From: Ignavibacteria bacterium
Lineage (GTDB): Bacteria; Bacteroidota; Ignavibacteria; Tepidaquicellales; OLB5
DNA length: 7,773 bases
Assembly (NCBI GenBank): GCA_030835005.1
Contig: JAUQWT010000390.1
Span: 1-7,773 of the forward strand
Direction of reading: 5' to 3'
The notes under the pieces were generated by a model. That model was not told where the DNA came from. It did no database searches and worked only from the letters and a program-made list of their open reading frames with translations. Below are positions 6,374 through 7,773 of the stretch, in pieces; the stretch's first letter is position 1; every line of letters begins with the position of its first letter. Made by a program: the position numbers and the translations under genes.

Positions 6374-7594
6374 ATGAAGAACTCAACCTGCAAAAACATT
6401 GGTTTTTTGTTTACTTTTTTTTTATTTAGTTTTTCAATAAATACACCAAATTGTATTGCCCAATGGGTAGCGGTAGGAGGCGGACCCGGAACAAACTTGG
6501 CATTAACTGCAAATTCAAATACTATTTTTGCTGCGTCTTATAATAATGGAATATATAAATCCACAAATAACGGTACAAACTGGTCTTCATGTTATTCGGT
6601 TTCTGCTTCAGGATATACGTTGGCTGCAAACGGAAATAATATTTTTGCAGCAACTTATACTAATAATATTGTGTATTATTCTTCTAATAACGGCACAAGC
6701 TGGATACCGACTTCGTTAAATAACCGGACAGTTATTTCATTAGCAGCAAAAGGAGATACAGTCTATGCCGGAACTCAAGTTTATGGAGTGTATATTTCAA
6801 CTAATAATGGCACAAATTGGACACAATCTACGCTAAATAACCAGACGGTTCTTTCGTTAGCAGTAAAAGGAGATACAGTTTTTGCCGGTACTACGACGTC
6901 TGGAGTATATATTTCAACTAATAATGGCACAACCTGGACTCAAACTTCTTTGAATAATCAATACATTTTGTCAATAGCAATAAGCGGAAATAATATCTTT
7001 GCAGGTCGTTCCGGCGTAGGCGTTTTGAGTGTATATTTGTCTACAGATAATGGCGCAACATGGACTCCAACCTCCTTAAATAGCAATTCTGTATGGTCAT
7101 TGGCAATAAGCGGAAATAATGTCATTGCCGGGACATATGGAACCGGTGTTTATATATCGACTGATTTCGGGGGAAGCTGGACGCCATGGAATGAAGGTTT
7201 AGGAGGCATGTTTGTACTTGCTCTGTGTATATCAAACAATTACATATTTGCATGCCCAACAAATAGCGGAGTGTACAGAAGACTCTTAAGCGATCTTACC
7301 GCTATCCAGTCCGTTTCAAATGAAATTCCAAAACAGTTCTCACTTTCGCAGAATTACCCTAACCCGTTCAATCCGATTACCAGTATTGAATTCAGTTTGC
7401 CAGAGAGAGGTTTTGTTACGCTGAGAGTTTATGATGCAATGGGAAAAGAACTTGAGGTTCTGGTAAAAGGCGAATTGAAACCCGGCGTATATAAAACTGA
7501 ATGGAATGCAGCAAATTATTCCAGCGGAGTTTACTTCTTCACGCTTGTGAGCGGGAAGTTTGCTGAAACCCGGAAAATGGTAATTGCGAAATGA
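6374..7594 (+). CDS. Secreted Asp-box-repeat propeller protein with T9SS sorting domain
   Basis: This protein has 406 residues from the ATG at 6374. A TTG two codons upstream (6368) is open but less likely, and neither has a Shine-Dalgarno sequence, so translation may be coupled to the gene ending 17 bp upstream. The signal peptide (about 1-29, core FLFTFFLFSFSI) ends 'CIA' before 'QWV'. Seven repeats of about 40 residues follow, each with a 'SLAxxGDTVYAGT' strand pair and a 'GVYISTNNGTNW' turn; the turn tryptophans are at 70, 110, 149, 188, 230 and 269, and the last blade (about 280-303) ends 'GVYRR'. The turn at 223-230 (STDNGATW) is a full Asp-box (SxDxGxTW), while most others have Asn for Asp. 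No sialidase catalytic arginine triad or other active site is seen, so a binding or structural ring is more likely than an enzyme. The T9SS domain runs from about 317 to 406 and nearly matches that of the preceding gene, though the propeller is of a different sequence class. Confidence 0.9.
   Translation: MKNSTCKNIGFLFTFFLFSFSINTPNCIAQWVAVGGGPGTNLALTANSNTIFAASYNNGIYKSTNNGTNWSSCYSVSASGYTLAANGNNIFAATYTNNIVYYSSNNGTSWIPTSLNNRTVISLAAKGDTVYAGTQVYGVYISTNNGTNWTQSTLNNQTVLSLAVKGDTVFAGTTTSGVYISTNNGTTWTQTSLNNQYILSIAISGNNIFAGRSGVGVLSVYLSTDNGATWTPTSLNSNSVWSLAISGNNVIAGTYGTGVYISTDFGGSWTPWNEGLGGMFVLALCISNNYIFACPTNSGVYRRLLSDLTAIQSVSNEIPKQFSLSQNYPNPFNPITSIEFSLPERGFVTLRVYDAMGKELEVLVKGELKPGVYKTEWNAANYSSGVYFFTLVSGKFAETRKMVIAK
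6731..7090 (+). repeat. Tandem propeller-blade repeats (117, 117, 126 bp)
   Basis: Three successive blade-coding units start at 6731, 6848 and 6965. The first two are both 117 bp and still share long DNA runs, for example TATTTCAACTAATAATGGCA in both; the third has a 3-codon insertion. The similarity at DNA level, beyond the protein motif, suggests blade duplication more recent than in the neighbouring propellers. Confidence 0.75.
7322..7594 (+). repeat. T9SS tail module, copy B (pairs with 6084-6356)
   Basis: This is the gapless partner of the tail in the preceding gene, with the same length and the same motif order (EIPK, PNPFNP, YDAMG, LVKGEL, WNAANYSSG, ETRKM). The sequences upstream of the two modules, the propellers, are much less alike, so the boundary of similarity lies close to the start of the tail. 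Confidence 0.75.
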
Positions 7595-7617
7595 CTTAGT
7601 GGAATTTTCCGAAATCC

Positions 7618-7652
7618 AAAAGCCGATTATTTGTAATTAATCGGCTTTTTTT
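7618..7652 (+). terminator. Intrinsic terminator, possibly bidirectional
   Basis: A 12-bp stem pairs AAAAGCCGATTA (7618-7629) with TAATCGGCTTTT-type bases at 7638-7649 around an 8-base loop, and the T-run continues through 7652. It lies 24 bp after the stop of the last cargo gene and ends that operon. On the minus strand the stem is followed by only four T residues, which may suffice to end the tRNA-Glu transcript. Confidence 0.9.
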
Positions 7653-7653
7653 G

Positions 7654-7725
7654 CGCTCCCAACGGGATTCGAACCCGTGTTTCCACTGTGAAAGAGTGAT
7701 GACCTAACCCCTAGTCGATGGGAGC
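7654..7725 (-). tRNA. tRNA-Glu (anticodon UUC)
   Basis: The reverse complement folds as a 72-base tRNA. The acceptor GCTCCCA pairs with TGGGAGC with discriminator G; the D-stem is GACT/GGTC; the anticodon stem is TCACT/AGTGG with loop CTTTCAC, giving anticodon TTC (bases 7692-7690), which reads GAA/GAG; the T-arm is ACGGG-TTCGAAT-CCCGT. The 3' CCA is not encoded (the next bases are GCA). Upstream on its strand (7726-7773) the sequence is AT-rich with a TTGAAA but no convincing -10. Confidence 0.96.
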
Positions 7726-7773
7726 GTTTTTGACAAGAATTACAAAAATAAGCAAATTTTTCAACATAATAAA

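Noticed and set aside
6374..7594. Third cargo protein as an active sialidase
   Set aside because: Asp-box-like turns are present but no catalytic arginine triad, Asp or Tyr/Glu pair typical of sialidases could be identified; the repeat ring is too uniform.

Overview
The window looks like chromosomal DNA from the Bacteroidota/Chlorobi (FCB) branch, most likely Ignavibacteria or a close relative. The main clue is three consecutive genes for secreted proteins. All end in a type IX secretion (T9SS) sorting domain with the 'N-x-PNPFNP-x-T-x-I-x-F' signature common in that lineage, and all have a glutamine as the probable first mature residue. A 491-residue helical protein of a kind I associate with the same lineage supports this. 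Base composition is AT-rich except in the first gene, which is about 49% GC by hand count.

Layout: (1) 2-373, plus strand: the C-terminal part of a SAM-dependent methyltransferase that begins before the window. (2) 381-1133, minus: an arylamine N-acetyltransferase with an intact Cys-His-Asp triad, convergent with the methyltransferase. (3) 1234-2709, minus: the 491-residue protein of unknown function. (4) 2710-2926: a divergent control region holding an AT-rich perfect dyad, a sigma70-like promoter and a striking 32-bp palindrome made of three GTGCAY boxes exactly 12 bp apart. (5) 2927-3106, plus: a 59-codon gene for a probable ribbon-helix-helix (RHH) DNA-binding protein. (6) 3128-4882, plus: a secreted protein with a seven-bladed propeller, an FN3 domain, a FIMAH-like helical domain and a T9SS tail. 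(7) 4883-5126: a regulatory intergenic region with a near-consensus sigma70 promoter. (8) 5127-6356, plus: a paralogous seven-bladed propeller with a T9SS tail. (9) 6374-7594, plus: a second kind of propeller, built from about 40-residue Asp-box-like repeats, with a T9SS tail. (10) 7618-7652: a strong intrinsic terminator. (11) 7654-7725, minus: tRNA-Glu(UUC).

The most interesting unit is 2862-4882. A tiny RHH protein is probably transcribed from a promoter whose start point is covered by an array of sites with the spacing expected for RHH dimers. It sits 21 bp upstream of a large surface protein, so the two are probably one autoregulated operon. The next two cargo genes form a second operon (promoter 5076-5104, terminator 7618-7652). 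The three cargo genes show mosaic relationships: genes 1 and 2 share the propeller, whereas genes 2 and 3 share a nearly colinear sorting tail. This suggests tail exchange or gene conversion. No mobile element, CRISPR array or rRNA was seen.
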